Below are positions 26,701 through 41,028 of a stretch of 64,000 nt of DNA, in pieces. The position numbers and the translations under genes were made by a program. Origin of the DNA: Aricia agestis (lineage: Eukaryota; Arthropoda; Insecta; Lepidoptera; Lycaenidae); contig NC_056408.1 in the NCBI RefSeq assembly GCF_905147365.1, positions 2,666,001-2,730,000 of the forward strand, given 5' to 3'. Numbering within the stretch: position 1 is the first letter of the stretch; every line of letters begins with the position of its first letter. The notes beneath the pieces were generated by a model. The model was not told the origin of the DNA, made no database searches, and worked only from the letters and a program-made list of their open reading frames with translations.

Positions 26701-27097
26701 CGCGTCGCACGCCAGCAGGAACTTGACGACGTCCGCGTGCCCGCCCGCGCACGCCAGCGAAAGCGGCGTGTGGTCGCTGTTCGCCGTCGTGCGGTTCACG
26801 TCCGCACCCTGAACGAACATCGAATATTTTTGTGAATGTCTATTTCAAACGAGGAATTGAACACTGCAATCAACGCCTTTAGGCTATTCCACAACACTTC
26901 GTTGCGGCGTCGAAACGCAAAGGCATACATTGCTGTGAAACGCCTGTTTTTGTGATACGACGCCGCAACGCAGTGTTGTGGCCTGGCCCTTTGTAACAAA
27001 CTGCAAGTGGATAAAACGCTCGAGTCTAAACCGCGCAGTTCCTACTGTGCCATAACCGAGTATATTAAGTATAAGCTTTTTATACCAATGTGTTATA

Positions 27098-27130
<33 letters not shown>

Positions 27131-30100
27131 TAAATAAGGGGGCAAACGAGCAAACGGGTCACCTGATGGTAAGCAACTACCGTCGCCCATGGACACTTGC
27201 AACATCAGAAGAGCTGCAGGTGCGTTGCCGGCCTTTTAAGAGGGTATACGCTCTTTTCTTGAAGGTTTGCAGGTCGTATCGGTCCGGAAATACTGCTGGT
27301 GACAGCCCATTCCAGAGTTTTACAGTGCGCGGCAGAAAGTTACGCGAAAAACGCACTGTGGAAGACTGCCACTCATCAAGGTGATGAGGATGGTATGTTT
27401 TTCGCGTGGGACGATAGCGAAAAGTTGCAGGTGGTATGATTCCGAACAATTCCTCAGAGCACTCCCCGTGATACAGCCGATAGAGGATGCAGAGTGAAGC
27501 AACATCTCGGCGTAATTCCAGGGGGTCCAAGCTGTTTGAAACACTATGGCAGTCAACAATTCGAGCAGCCCTTCGTTGGATACGATCCAGAGGGAGCAGT
27601 TGGTATTTTGGCGCCCCTGCCCAGAGATGAGAACAATATTCCATATGAGGCCGAACCTGCGCCTTGTAGAGTTGTAGGCGTTGGTCCGGACTGAAGTACT
27701 GTCTCGCTCTGTTAAGAACGCCAAGCTTCTTCGAGGCTAATTTGGCCTTACCCTCAAGATGATATCGAAACTGGACTTCGCTCGATATGTTGTGCTCGAT
27801 AAGTACGTACCTTGCCGACAAGGAACTGCACGGTGCACAGGTGTCCCGCGCGACACGCCTTCATGAGCGGTGTGCGGCCTCCCTCGCTCTCATGCTCGAG
27901 CGCGGCGCCGGCCCGCAGCAGCACGTCCGCGACGTCCGTGTGCCCGTTCTCGCACGCGTACGTCAACGCCGTGTCGCCAGTCTGCGTCTGAGCGTGCACG
28001 TCAGCGCCCGCGCCGAGTAGGTACCTGCGTATACCATTTTCATTTAAGAAACAAACATTCATTTTCTCTGAAGACTTCATTTTCCCAGGATACACATAAG
28101 ATTGTAAACCCGGGGAAATTGATTCCTAGGCAGTTGACAGACCTACGTCGTTTGGTCGGCTTATGTCAATTCAGTGTTAGCTGCAATCGGTCGGATGAGT
28201 TTGACTTAACGCGATCAAATTACTTAGGTCCGCCATCTGCCTAGGAATCAACTTCTCTGATAGTACATACAGTACATAGTAAGATTGTATTCAGACGGAG
28301 ACATAATATGATAAGTCAATAAATCATAACCTAAAGTAATTTCAAAACATTTTCTTTAAGTTTTGAACGACTGAAGTCTACAGGTGACTTCGTGAATCTA
28401 GGTTCAGGAGTGGGAGACTCGAAGGCAGTGCTTGGCCTTTAGAAAAACCTCCCACTGGCAAAACACATTGACAATTCCTCGGAACTCTCGCGCCAAGATG
28501 TCCAGCTTACCGCACAAGCTCCAGATGTCCCTCCTGCGAGGCCTCCATGAGCGGGGTGGATGCACCGAGCTCGGCGTCCGCGCCCGCCTTGATGAGGAAG
28601 TCGGCCACCTCGAGGAAGCCGCCGCAGCAGGCCAGCGTCAGCGCCGTCTCCTGCGTCTCGTCGGTCTGCGCGTTGATCGCCGCGCCCTGACCCAGCAGCA
28701 GCGCGACCATCTCCTCGTGACCTGGATACGCAGGTTATGTTTTAGAATTAGCGTTCACTCGGGACACAGCAGTCTTATCTGTCTTTAAAGCTGCGAATAA
28801 TAAAAACTAAGGAAGAGTAACTGTGTTAAAAAAATTGTCCAAGAGTCTACAAAATGTGACACGAATACATGCATACTTTATGCATGTATGTATTTGGTAC
28901 ACAATTTTGTGTAAATGTCTCTTTCCCCGATTTTGGGGGTGCTGATTCCCCTTCAAATAGGCACAAAAAACAGCTGTCATTTCAAAGGTCCAGCGTACTT
29001 GTATAATGGAGGTCAGTGTGTCAACGGTTTTATTTCGTAAATTTGAGTGTTAGTGTTTCGTTGCTATTGCCATATTTTAGTGTGCGAAAAGGAACCAAAT
29101 ACAAAACGGTTAAAGTATGGGAGTTACGTTTCCTTAGTTTTTATTATTCGTAGGTCTTAAGGCATTATTATATTGCTTTATTGAAGCACGTGGAGGCACA
29201 CAGAAACACATATTTTATTGCAATTGTTTGTCGTACCTTCGTATCTCAAGTGAGTTTATCAATGTTTAAGAGCAAGGTGCTCTTAAACATTGACCTTCTT
29301 ACTCCGTAATAAAATAAAAAAATTAAACTCTAAATAATCTTCTTATATATAAAAATTATCGTGTCACAATGTTAGGCCGCGTACTCCTCCGAAATGGCTT
29401 TACTAATTTTAACCAAATTTTATATGCATTTTCAGTGGGTCTGAGAATCGGTTACTGGGTACTTTTTATATTGATAACTGCATTTGTTGAATAAATAATA
29501 GTAAATTATTACAACTCGAGACTGACGGCGACTATTGTTTGTGCGACGGGATAGCGATGGACGTTGCCATACTTATTTAGTCACTTCAATAAAATAATAC
29601 GGGCGAAATACTTTATATGGCAAAGAAACGTTTGCCGGGACAGCTAGTAATCTATAATACTAAACAATGTCTTCGCCTTTCTAGAAAATTTTCCAATGTT
29701 TCAGACTAGGATAAAATGTATAGTTTGTTTAATATGGAAAAAGGCTACAGATATAATAGAACTGAAAAACGGAATACATAGTTGATGAGCCAATTGAAAG
29801 TTTTCACTAGTAATAATTGTGAATAAATTGCATAAATTATTCCCCATACAAAAATTCAGAACTCGGCATCGGAGTTTCTTTGGATAAATGCTCACCTTCC
29901 CTAGCGGCCTCCATGAGCGGCGTGTACCCCTCGTCGTTGACCTCCTCGATGTTGGCGCCGCGCTCCAGCAGCAGCATCGCCAGCTCCACGTGGCCGCCGC
30001 ACGCCGCCAGCGTCAGCGGCGACTCGAAGCTGTCCGTTGGCATGTTCACCTGGTATACAAGACGCGTTAGTGGAATAGTCAACCGTAACACTTTGTATTA

Positions 30101-33100
30101 GGTTTCATTTTGTAATGTTCTAATTTTGAAGATTGTGGATTGTGTTCGATGTTAAGTACAGCAAGACACGTTAGGGGAACAATCAACCGTAACACTTTTG
30201 TAAATGGGTAGGTTTTAGAATGTTGTAATTTGCAAGTGACATAGATAAGGCAGATTGTGGAACAGGAGTTTTGTGCTAAAACGGAATAGCCTCAAAATCA
30301 ATCTGTAATTCAATGTTTGAGAATTGGCACCCAAACCACCACTTTTTTCATTTGTAAGTTGTATGTATAGTTCAATATAAAAATAATAATATGATGCACT
30401 ACTCTAATACTAGCAAGTAGCATTAAGCATTATCTAATAATTAATATATAAAATTCTCGTGACACAGTTTTCGTTGCCATACTCCTCCGAAACGGCTTGA
30501 CCGATTCTCATGAAATTTTGTGAGCATATTGAGTAGGACTGAGAATCGGCCAACATCTATTTTTCATACCAAAAAAAAATATATATGGCAAAACAACGTT
30601 TGCCGGGACAGCTAGTTGTTGTATAAAGTCTCATGTTAGTCGGATAAAATAACATTTGATTTATTATTTCATAAAAACTACGAAAAGGCATCTAAAAACT
30701 AGTATTTAACGGCTTCTCATGGTAATGTGTAGATTTGTACAAATTTATGTAGAAATGTATGTGTGTAGTTACGGACAAATAGTGATGTAGAGGTGTCGAA
30801 GTGTTCTGGTGTGCAGATGTAAAAGTGTAGATGTCGATGTGTAGATGTAGACCTGTCGAAGTGTTCAGTTGTACAGATGTAGACATGTAGATGTGCGTGT
30901 ACAGATGTAGGTGTTAACACATGTGTAGCGGGGATAGATACAAGCGCCGTACATTTACCTGTGCGCCGGAGTCGAGCAGCAGGCGGGCGACCTCCACGTG
31001 TCCGTCCATGCTCGCCTCCATGAGCGCGGTGTGCATCTCGTCCGTCTTGTGCTCGCGGTCCGCGCCCGCCGCCAGCAGGAACCGCACCATGTCGAGGTGG
31101 CCCTTGTAGCAGGCGAGCGTGAGGGCCGACTCCTTGAACTCGTTAGAGTGCGTGTTGATGCCAGCGCCGTGCTCGAGGAGGATTTTCGCGACGCCCACGT
31201 GGCCCGCCGACGCGGCCTGGTCGACACACATGATAAAATTAGACGAAGATGAAACGAAAACAAAGTTTTAAAACTCTTATGACCGGTTTCTGAAGTTTTT
31301 GATAAAGTTTATCTATTCACTTTCCCTTTGATTGGCCAACATTAAATTATTAACCTCAGAAACCAGGCTTCAATAAGGCAAACAGTTGAGGCAACTGATA
31401 TTGCCTGTATCAAATAATTATTCTTTGTGAATTTAATCAGTGATTTTTTCAACTAAATGCAAAGTCTGTTCTTAAAATGGTTAACATTTAGGGCTATGTT
31501 TATTCATGTATATAGTTACTTCTTTTCACTATTTCATATAGTTTCGCAATTCACCTGTTACCTTTTGTAAAAATTACTTTTAAATTGGCTTGGGAACTAA
31601 CCCTCTTACTAACTACTGTATCAAGGGGGTCATTGTTTGTCCTGTATTCTTTTTATATTTAATTTTATCGCTGTAACTGTACAGCAACCACTAATACAAA
31701 CCTCCATGAGCGGCGTGTGGCCGTTCTCGTTGTGGTCCTCGACGTGGGCGCCGTGGTCGAGCAGCGCGCGCACGCACTCCTCGTGGCCGCCGGCGCACGC
31801 GTACATGAGCGGCGTGTTGCCCGACCCCGACACCGCGTTCACGTCCGCGCCGTGCGCCACCAGCAGCCGCACTATGTCCACGTGGCCGGTGCTCGCCGCC
31901 TCCATCAGGGGTGTGCAGTCGCCCTAGTCGGACATACAGTTTTAGAAACACCGTATCGACCAATAGCAAGCTGATGATAAATAAATAGCCAACAATTACA
32001 AGCTAAAAAAATACTAGTACAAAACTGATTAATAAGTTTGAAACGAATCTGATAACAGATAAACAAACCTCTTAAAACACCAGTATTTCAGTCACCTACT
32101 CAGCTACCCCTTATTTAAATAACAACGAATGCGTTTTTGGAGTAATATTAAATAAAAAAAAAAATGCTACACCTTTTAAAAGTCATTATTATAATCCGTT
32201 GTCATTTTAAACAATCCTAACTTTTCTAAATGCCATCGACTTTCACCATATCGGCGGTATTTATAATGTATAATATCACACCTTGATCCCCCGGTCCTCG
32301 ACGCTGGCGTGCATGGCCAGCAGCACTTGCGCCAGCTCGTAGTACCCGGCGGAGCAGGCGAGGGACAGGAGCGAATCGCCCTCCTCCGTAGTCTCGTGGA
32401 CGGAGCGGCCCTCCGTGAGCAACTTGCGCACCGTGCCCACGTCGCCGTCCGAGCACGCCTCTGCCAGGGAGGGCGCCCCGTCCGCGCCCACTGCGCCCGT
32501 ACCCGCGCCCGCACTCGCACCCGCACTGGGCGTCGTGCCCGTTGCCGTTGAACCGCATTGTGTGCTGCAAATAAAAAAAAAATGAAAATACATTCTAATT
32601 TTAAATGCAAGTTGCAGCTCAATAAATAGCCGTTCAGATAAGATCAAAGCTTCATTAATCACAGTGGCATATTCGCCTCGATCAGACCGATCCAGGAATC
32701 AGAGACTCAACTGTGATCGATCTGAGAGACGATGCGTACTCAATCTCGGAGTGTCATCATTAACAACTATTCGACTAAACCTTTGCTTGACAAATGACCA
32801 AGCGGCAAGCAGCATGTGGAATATCGTACACTAACTTATTGCTTTGTGCCTGTGTAAATATTCCTGAGCGAGTGAAAGAGTAGTTTACATTCTGTCTTAA
32901 ACAATTTCTACTGGCCTTAGCATCTTCTATAACTTTGTCTCTAGGTCATACTAATATGACAAAAGTAATAGAACAGTAAAATAATGTGTTGTTGTATGAT
33001 GTTCTTTGTCAACCTGTCGCTTTTTTTATTACGGACCTTTAGATGATGATGTATGCGTTTTTGCGGTGTGTGTGTGCGTGTACGTACGGCTTGTCCTGGT

Positions 33101-36100
33101 GGTGGTGCCGGTGGTGCGGGGGCGGCTGGTCGCTGCGCATGCGCGTGAGGGCGGCGGCCGCCTCGTCGAGCGCGCACGACACCGACGACGTCAGCCGCCG
33201 CAGCACCTCAGGGTCCGCGAGGTGCTTGCCCTCGCCCGCCGAAAGCTTGTTAAAGCCTGTAGAAGAGGAAAGTATAATTTAAAAAAAAACAACGTGTGGC
33301 ACTCGGGAACTTCTGCATAGCATTTTTTATCAACGCAATAATTATAATTCGCAGATGTCTAGTCGCACATCGTCTTCATAAATGAACAATTTGTTGGGGT
33401 GCTCTTACCATAACTAACAATATCATAGAATTAGAACGTTAGAAAAGGCATTCCATACAATCGTCAGCGCTAAAATGTGTCACCCTCGAAATGAGTGAGC
33501 TCACTCATCTGAGAGCAGTGTGCCTTAGGACGCGGTAACAGCCGGACGTGTTTAATTTATTAATTACCGCGTTGTTTTTCGCTACATTTCGCTCCAGAAT
33601 GCCGACATGTGCCTTCCGACAGTGCAGTAACAAAACGAGGAATACAAATAAAGCCAAAGGTGTAATATTTCACACGTAATTACTAAGATTTTATTAATAT
33701 TTAAATTATTGTCTTCCATTTTAAGAGAAAAATCAAAGCGAAGCGTAAAATGAGCGGAAGAGAAAGTAGTATATGATATTACTGTAAGACAAAAAAGGAC
33801 GACAATATTTTCTCGATTCGATTAAAGCGTAAAATAAGCGAAAGAAAGTAGTATATGCTATTACTGTAAGACAACAAAAAAGGACGACAATGTTTTCTCG
33901 ATACACATTTTGCATGCAAAAACATTGCTACAGTTTTGACGGCATAACGTCGTATCTAAGTATTTTGATATCGTTGAACAGTATGATATTATTTAGGAAT
34001 CTTAATGAAACCATTTTTTATAAATTTCATTCAGTATTTTTCGCTATTTTTTGTCTTCTATACTCAGATACAAAACTAACGCGTCCTTGAAACGTGAACT
34101 GCATGAACGTAAACAAACACCCCGTAGTTATGACGTAGTGGAATTTTAGAAGAAATTTAACTGTGACGCTGACAGGTCGCAGACGTTCGGCGCCGAAAAC
34201 GAAATGTATGAAACAACAGCGCAGACCGCTACGCGATATGCCATGATCACACCTACCGAGTGGCGAGACAGTGCTCTCGGCCGAGCACTCGATGTTCTCG
34301 GTCAATTTGATTGGCCGAGAGCAGTGTTTCGCCACTTTACTTGGTAAGTGTAATCAAGCCATAATACTGAAAAACGCTTCCTAGAATTTCATACATCTCG
34401 GGCCATATGGTGCGCGTAATGTCGGCGTAAGACTAAAATCAGCCTTAAATATTTTCTTTACGGTAAACCAAGGATCGGTGAAAGCTGCGAACTACTTAAT
34501 TATTTGCTTAGCGTGTCGTGTTTGCAATGAAACTTATCATTTGGACATCTACAAGTAAGCATTAGCATTCAGTCATTAAATTCGTTTGATACTGATAAAG
34601 AAATAATTAGGTTTTAGTACAATCAGCAAGTACCTAATACTTCTACAGTAAAAGCGTTGCTAAAATAAAATTTTATTTAAAAAAAAAAACCGGCCAAGTG
34701 CGAGTCGGACTCGCGCACCGAGGGTTCCGACAGCTTAAAGGTATTATAGACCTGAGTATTTGGTATGAATTTCAATTTAATACCTCTACGCGTTTATGAG
34801 GAAATGGGTAGTAAGTTTAAAATTATTAAAAAAAAAAATATTATGTGATGTAACTAAAAATTTATGGTTTTCGTAATTTTTCCTTTATCTATGCTATAAG
34901 ACGTTGCTTCGTACCAAATTTCAAGATTCTGAGTTCACGGGAAGCACCCTGTAGGTTTTGATTCCCTTGCAAGTGTCGAAAATTTGCGGCATAAACGGCT
35001 GTATCTTTTGATTGCGTTGGCTTAGAAGTTTGATTTTTTCACAGCTTCAAGGGACAGTAGACCTGAGTAATTGATATAAATTTCAGCTTCATACCTCCAC
35101 GCGTTCCTGAGAAAAAGGGTCTTGACAGACGGACGGACGGACAGACGGACAACAAAGTGATCCTATAAGGGTTCCGTTTTTTCCTTTTGAGGTACGGAAC
35201 CCTAAAAAAAGTACCCTGGACCTGGCAATGTTTTGTACAATTCAATTATAATTTATATTATTGGACTTTGTACACCGATCGTCAGAATTGGCTGTGTGTC
35301 TATTTACAATTTAAATCGTGCATAACCGGAGAAAGTAAAAATGTCGCGCAGACTCGGATCAAATTGGAATTCTTTTCATAATTTATAACTATGATATTAT
35401 CAATTCTCTTTGGTGAATAATAACTTGATTATCTTTTTCTGCTAGTAGTCAGATGATTTGTGTTTTAATCTAAGTACGTCAAATTAATTAGTTTGGAGAC
35501 GCTAACCAATTTTTAAGATTATTTGATCATAAATTGTTTTAGACTATCCTTATAATATGAAACTTCGGAAGTTAGGTAATGTTATCATGCCTAATCTCAT
35601 TTAATCGTCCAAGCAAATATTGTAGTAGACGTTGAACTTGAAAACAAAAACAATTTCAGGAATGACGACTTTCTATTTGTAAAGACAAAATTATTGTTAA
35701 AACTTCGCTTGATATGAAGGTACAATAAAAGAAAAATTCATAGAAAAATTCTAATTAAAGATTCCAATTTCGAATAGAAAAATGTGCTAAGAGTTAAGAC
35801 AAAGCAAACAGTGAATTACTTTGCTTGACCTCAAAACTGTCCCTTATATTAAAGACTTCTCTATTTATTGACAAGATTCTCTCTGTAAGCCATTTGCTGT
35901 TATTTAAGTTAAGAAGTTTCCAACCAGATTGCCGTCTTATCGTTATGACGTCATAATAGACACTTTTGTATGTTTTTTTTTTTAATTTCACTTTGGGGTC
36001 ACGCTGTTTTATTTAAATCCTGCTTGGTATCTAGGAAACAACCCATCTATGCCTTAAATAAGCCGGTAAGAGTAGAGAGATTAGGGTAGAAACAAGATTA

Positions 36101-39100
36101 GTGACTTGAATAGAGACGAGAGTATAGACTATAGAGGCTTCTATAGAGGCTAGAGACCCGTCTAAGCGATATTTAACAAAATATCGCCTAGACTTGTCTT
36201 GATAATATAAATACTTAGAGTAAAGATAAATAGAGAGAGAGAGAGAGAGAGAGAAAGAAAAGTATACTTAAATAATAATTAAATGATCTAGGAGTTATTC
36301 AAGTAGATTACGCTCGCAATTCCGTTGAGCCGACTTTCGTTTATCGCCATACATATTTCCGGGATAAAAACTATCATAATATGTCCTTTTCCGGGACTCA
36401 AAAATATCTTCATACCAAATTTCATTGAAATCGGTTTAGCAGTTTAAGCGCGAAGGGGAAACAGACAGACAGAATTAGTCACGCTTTAGCATTTATAATA
36501 TTAGTGTGGATTTTGATTATAACAGGTGATAATATATTAAACATATTATGTTTAATAATATAGAAGCACGAGCTAATTATAGAATTAGCTCGTGAATATT
36601 TTTTGCAAGAATATCGCATAGCTTCCGCGTATAGACGAATGCAACGCGGCCGCGAGTCGCGACAGGTGCGCCATATTATGACCTCTGAATAATTAAATGA
36701 GCAATGTGCGGCGTAGAAAATATTTTGCAAGTTCCGAAACAGAACCCACTAGATGCAACTCCGTTGCGCCATAAACCGTTATCGTGCGGGAACTGTACAT
36801 TTTCTGGGACAAAAAGTGTCCTATGCACTTGACTCACTCATGACACTTGAAGTCTCGACTCGAGACTCGAGATTCAAAGTTTTTCCATACCTTGCAAAAT
36901 TGGTTTAACGGTAACATACAGACAGACAGATAGACATGGATTGTACTGGTCAGTGCTCACGACACGACGTCATGTATCCGACGTAGGGTTGCTGAGGATT
37001 CCTCTTCCTCTTCCTCATAATGAGGAAGTTCCGCAATATTTTGGGTTCCTCAACCGTTACCGCATCCTCATAAATAAAAATACAAAAATCCTCTTCCGCT
37101 ATCGCTTCCTCAAATTTTAGAGGAATTTATGAGGAATTTCACTGCGCATGCGCGTCGCGTATCCGATCGGCAACGCACACGCCAGAGCGCGATGCATGCC
37201 GGACCGAACGGGCGAGCGAGACCTCCCCTCTCGCCACCCGCGCTGTTCCTTGCTTGTTTGTTTTAATTTGACATACCTATTAGCAAGCGTTGTTTTGTTT
37301 ACGCGTGTACGCAGCTACGCACGCATTGCGAATAATCAAATAATTTGATTTATTTTATCGAAAATCGAAATTAGACCGAAGTGTAGTGCTATATCAGGTG
37401 TTCCCAGCCTTTTTTCTCCACTGCCCACTTTGAGAACAAAATATGTTTTAGCGCCCCCATTGTTTCACGGTTCACCTACTTTCTTTTCCTAATTTAAAGT
37501 AAAGGGCATTTGCCACAAATTTGTCGGTAATATTAGCCCCCCCAGCCTCTACAAAACGCCGACATTTTTTCTGAGTCCCACACTACCCCCCTTTAGATTC
37601 AGCGCCCACAAGGGGGCGTTATTGCCCACATTGAGACGCTGTACTATATGGACGTACTTCCTCTTCCGCTTCCTCATCCGCATCCTCCTCAAAAAAAAAC
37701 ATCCTCTTCCTCATCCGCATCCTCTAAATTTGCGCGTGACAATTCCTCTTCCTCCTCCTCTTCCTCATAATCACTTCCTCAACAACCCTAATCCGACGAC
37801 GCCATAAAATCGTATTGGTGTGCTACTGGTGAGACAAGTGTGACGTATGATATTATTGATAACGACGACTCAACGAGTCATAATATACGTCAATGCCCTG
37901 ACATATGTTTCGGAACGAATCAACAGTATGGCCACAGAATAGATAATAGTACAAGTATGGCGTCGATTGTACACGTCATTAACACTTCCCAGTAGTATAC
38001 CCTGGTTAAATTTTGGAACTCACACATTCCGTTATTGCGTAGCATTATCTTATCAGGAAATGTCACGTGGGCAAACTTAATTACTACTTAGCACAAGGGC
38101 GCAATTCGAGTGACGGTGAATGGATTTTAACAAGTTGGTGCACTAAAGACTTTGTAAAATAAAGTGACAGCCAAAATGCGCATTTCCGTCCTATTCTCTA
38201 TGTACAAACATACAAAGAAACGAAGTGAAGAAAAGTCAATAAAAAAATTTACTTGACTATGCAACACTTTGTAATTTGTTTTCTAAGCTAGCAATACTAC
38301 AAACCATCATGGTTGGATGTATCAGTGTCACAACTTTACATCGTCGTTCAAACTGCCTCCTGATAGAGTAACTAAAATAAATACATTTTTGATAGACAGT
38401 AATAAATCCCACCAAAAACATTTTCATGTAAAAATGTTGCCAAGATGAGAACATAATATTATAGTTCGTCGTGTCAAAAAGTAGTGAGATCTCATGTAGA
38501 GCCAAGTTTCTAACCTTACATACTCAACCCTAAATCTAAAAACCTTAATTTTACCCTTAATATACAGTAACTAATGATAAATGGCCAGGCCACCGATTTT
38601 GACTAATGTGTAGAGTTTATAGATTCTCCTCGTGCGGCTGACACATTATAATATTATTATCAAATATTTTGCCGCGCTTTAGGGTAAAATTAAGGTTTTT
38701 AGATTTAGGGTTGAGTATGTAAGGTTAGAAACTTGGCTCTACATGAGATCTCACTACTTTTTGACACGACGAACTATAATATTATGTTCTCATCTTGGCA
38801 ACATTTTTACATGAAAATGTTTTTGGTGGGATTTCATTTCTTTTTGTAAGCTGGTTTACGTTGTTTTTTCTTTTAGTTCATTTTTTAGGGTTCCGTACCC
38901 ATAGGGTAGAAACAGGACCCTATTACTGAGACTTCGATGTCTGTCCGTCTGTCTGACTCCAGGCTGTAACTCAAGAACGGTAAAAGCTAGAGAGTTAAAA
39001 TTTTCACAGATTATGTATATCTGTTGCCGCCGTAACAACAAATACTAAAAACAAAATGAAATTTATATTTAAGGGGGGCTCCCATACAACAAACGTGATT

Positions 39101-40869
39101 TTTTTGGCCTTTTTTGCTCTATATCAATAATGGCAACAGGTAGGTACTTGAATTTTTCTCAAAGTCCTTAGTTATATGTCTACTTTAATATTTAATAATA
39201 ATATTAAAATAAAATAAAAAATTAAGGGGGGCTCCCATACAAAAACACAAATTTTTGCCTAATTTTGCTCTATAATGGTACGGATATAGGTTAAGTTGGG
39301 TTTGATAATTTTTATGTTGTTTCAGTACTAATATTATGTTACATACCAAATTTCAGCTTTCTAAGACTTCAGGAAGTATCCTAATAGTTTTGATGATCGG
39401 TGAGTCAGTGACCAAATTGTGGATTTTTGGACACCTATAAAATCTAAAGTATAATAGCTACGATATTTAAAATTTGCGCATTTAATAACTATACCCATGT
39501 CATTATATCTTAAAAATTTCAACTATCTGGCATTATTCAAACCAAAGTTACGAGGGTTCAAAAATACGACGAAACGTTTCGAGAAAAGGTAGGTAGTGCC
39601 CTTGCGCGCTTCGCTTGGCTCATCTTGGCGGGGGCACTTTGTAGTGTACGGTATTATGACACAGCATTATCTTGACTTCTTTGACTATTAGCCAAACAAA
39701 AGATAGCGAGACCTCGAGACGAACCCTAAACCCAGACTTCTCAGGAGGTCAGTGCACCTCATAAACCTGTTTGGTGCGGGAAATTAGACACTAGGAAGTA
39801 TTGAAATTACGCGTATCCTTCACAAATACGGATTAAACACTTGACCTCTGTTACGGAAGCTGGAAACCATAATTTCTTTGCACTATTAAACTATCCTATG
39901 TCCTTCCTTGTCTCTCAAATTATCTCCATACCTTTAATATCTAAATAGATTTAGCCGTCTAAGAGGGAACGCGGGTGCAGTAGAATTTAAACGAAGAAAC
40001 TATTGTCATCACGCTTAACTGGCTTAACCCTGGCACGTGTATTATTGTGAATTGTGATAGAGAGATACAGTAAATCGAGGTAACGTAGTCCTCTGATTCC
40101 TCCTTCAAAATGGGCTCTATTTTGAAGGAAAACCTTCAATTATACTTATAATTATACATATATACATCAAAAAAATAACTGTCATTGTAACGAATTGGAA
40201 GTGGTAAATAATATAAAATATTTGGGTCTGATTATAGATAAAAACTTTACTTGGAAGCCCCATATAGAATTAGTATGTAACAGATTGAGATCAGTACTCA
40301 GTAAATTTTATCTTTTAAAAAGAATATTAGATAAACGTACTCTGCTTATGGTTTACTATGCTCTGGTGGAGTCTGTCATTAATTATGGATTAAATTGCTA
40401 TGGGTTAACGTTTAAAACGTATATAGAGCAAATTAAAAATATACAAATAAGGTTTTTAAAAATAATGGTAGGTAGATAAAGGAACAAAAAATAAATGCAA
40501 AGACGACTATTGTAAGCTATTCCAGGAATGTGAAATTATACCAGTAAGTGAAAAAGTGAAATATTTAATTGCGATAGAAACATATTATAGTGATAAATTT
40601 AAAATAAAGATAAAGCATAAATATAGTGTTAGAGAGTCGAAAAAAGGAAAATTAGAGCAAATAAAAGTAAATAATTACTATGGGGAAAGAACTAGGAAGT
40701 ATATAGTGCCTAAGTTATGTAATAAGTTTAAGTTATTAAGAGAGGAAAAGAAAATAAAGTGTAAAAAGAAATTAAAACAAAAACTCAAAGAAATGCTTGG
40801 ATATACTAAGAAAATGTAATAAAAAAAAATGTAGTCTCATTCTCACACACAAATACCGACACACACACA

Positions 40870-40912
<43 letters not shown>

Positions 40913-40933
40913 ACGCACACACACGCACAAACA

Positions 40934-41028
<95 letters not shown>

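Noticed and set aside
27870..28244. 124-codon plus-strand frame overlapping exon 9
   Set aside because: Antisense to an ankyrin exon and extending into a MITE; its resemblance to a frame at 25212-25448 comes from the shared MITE.
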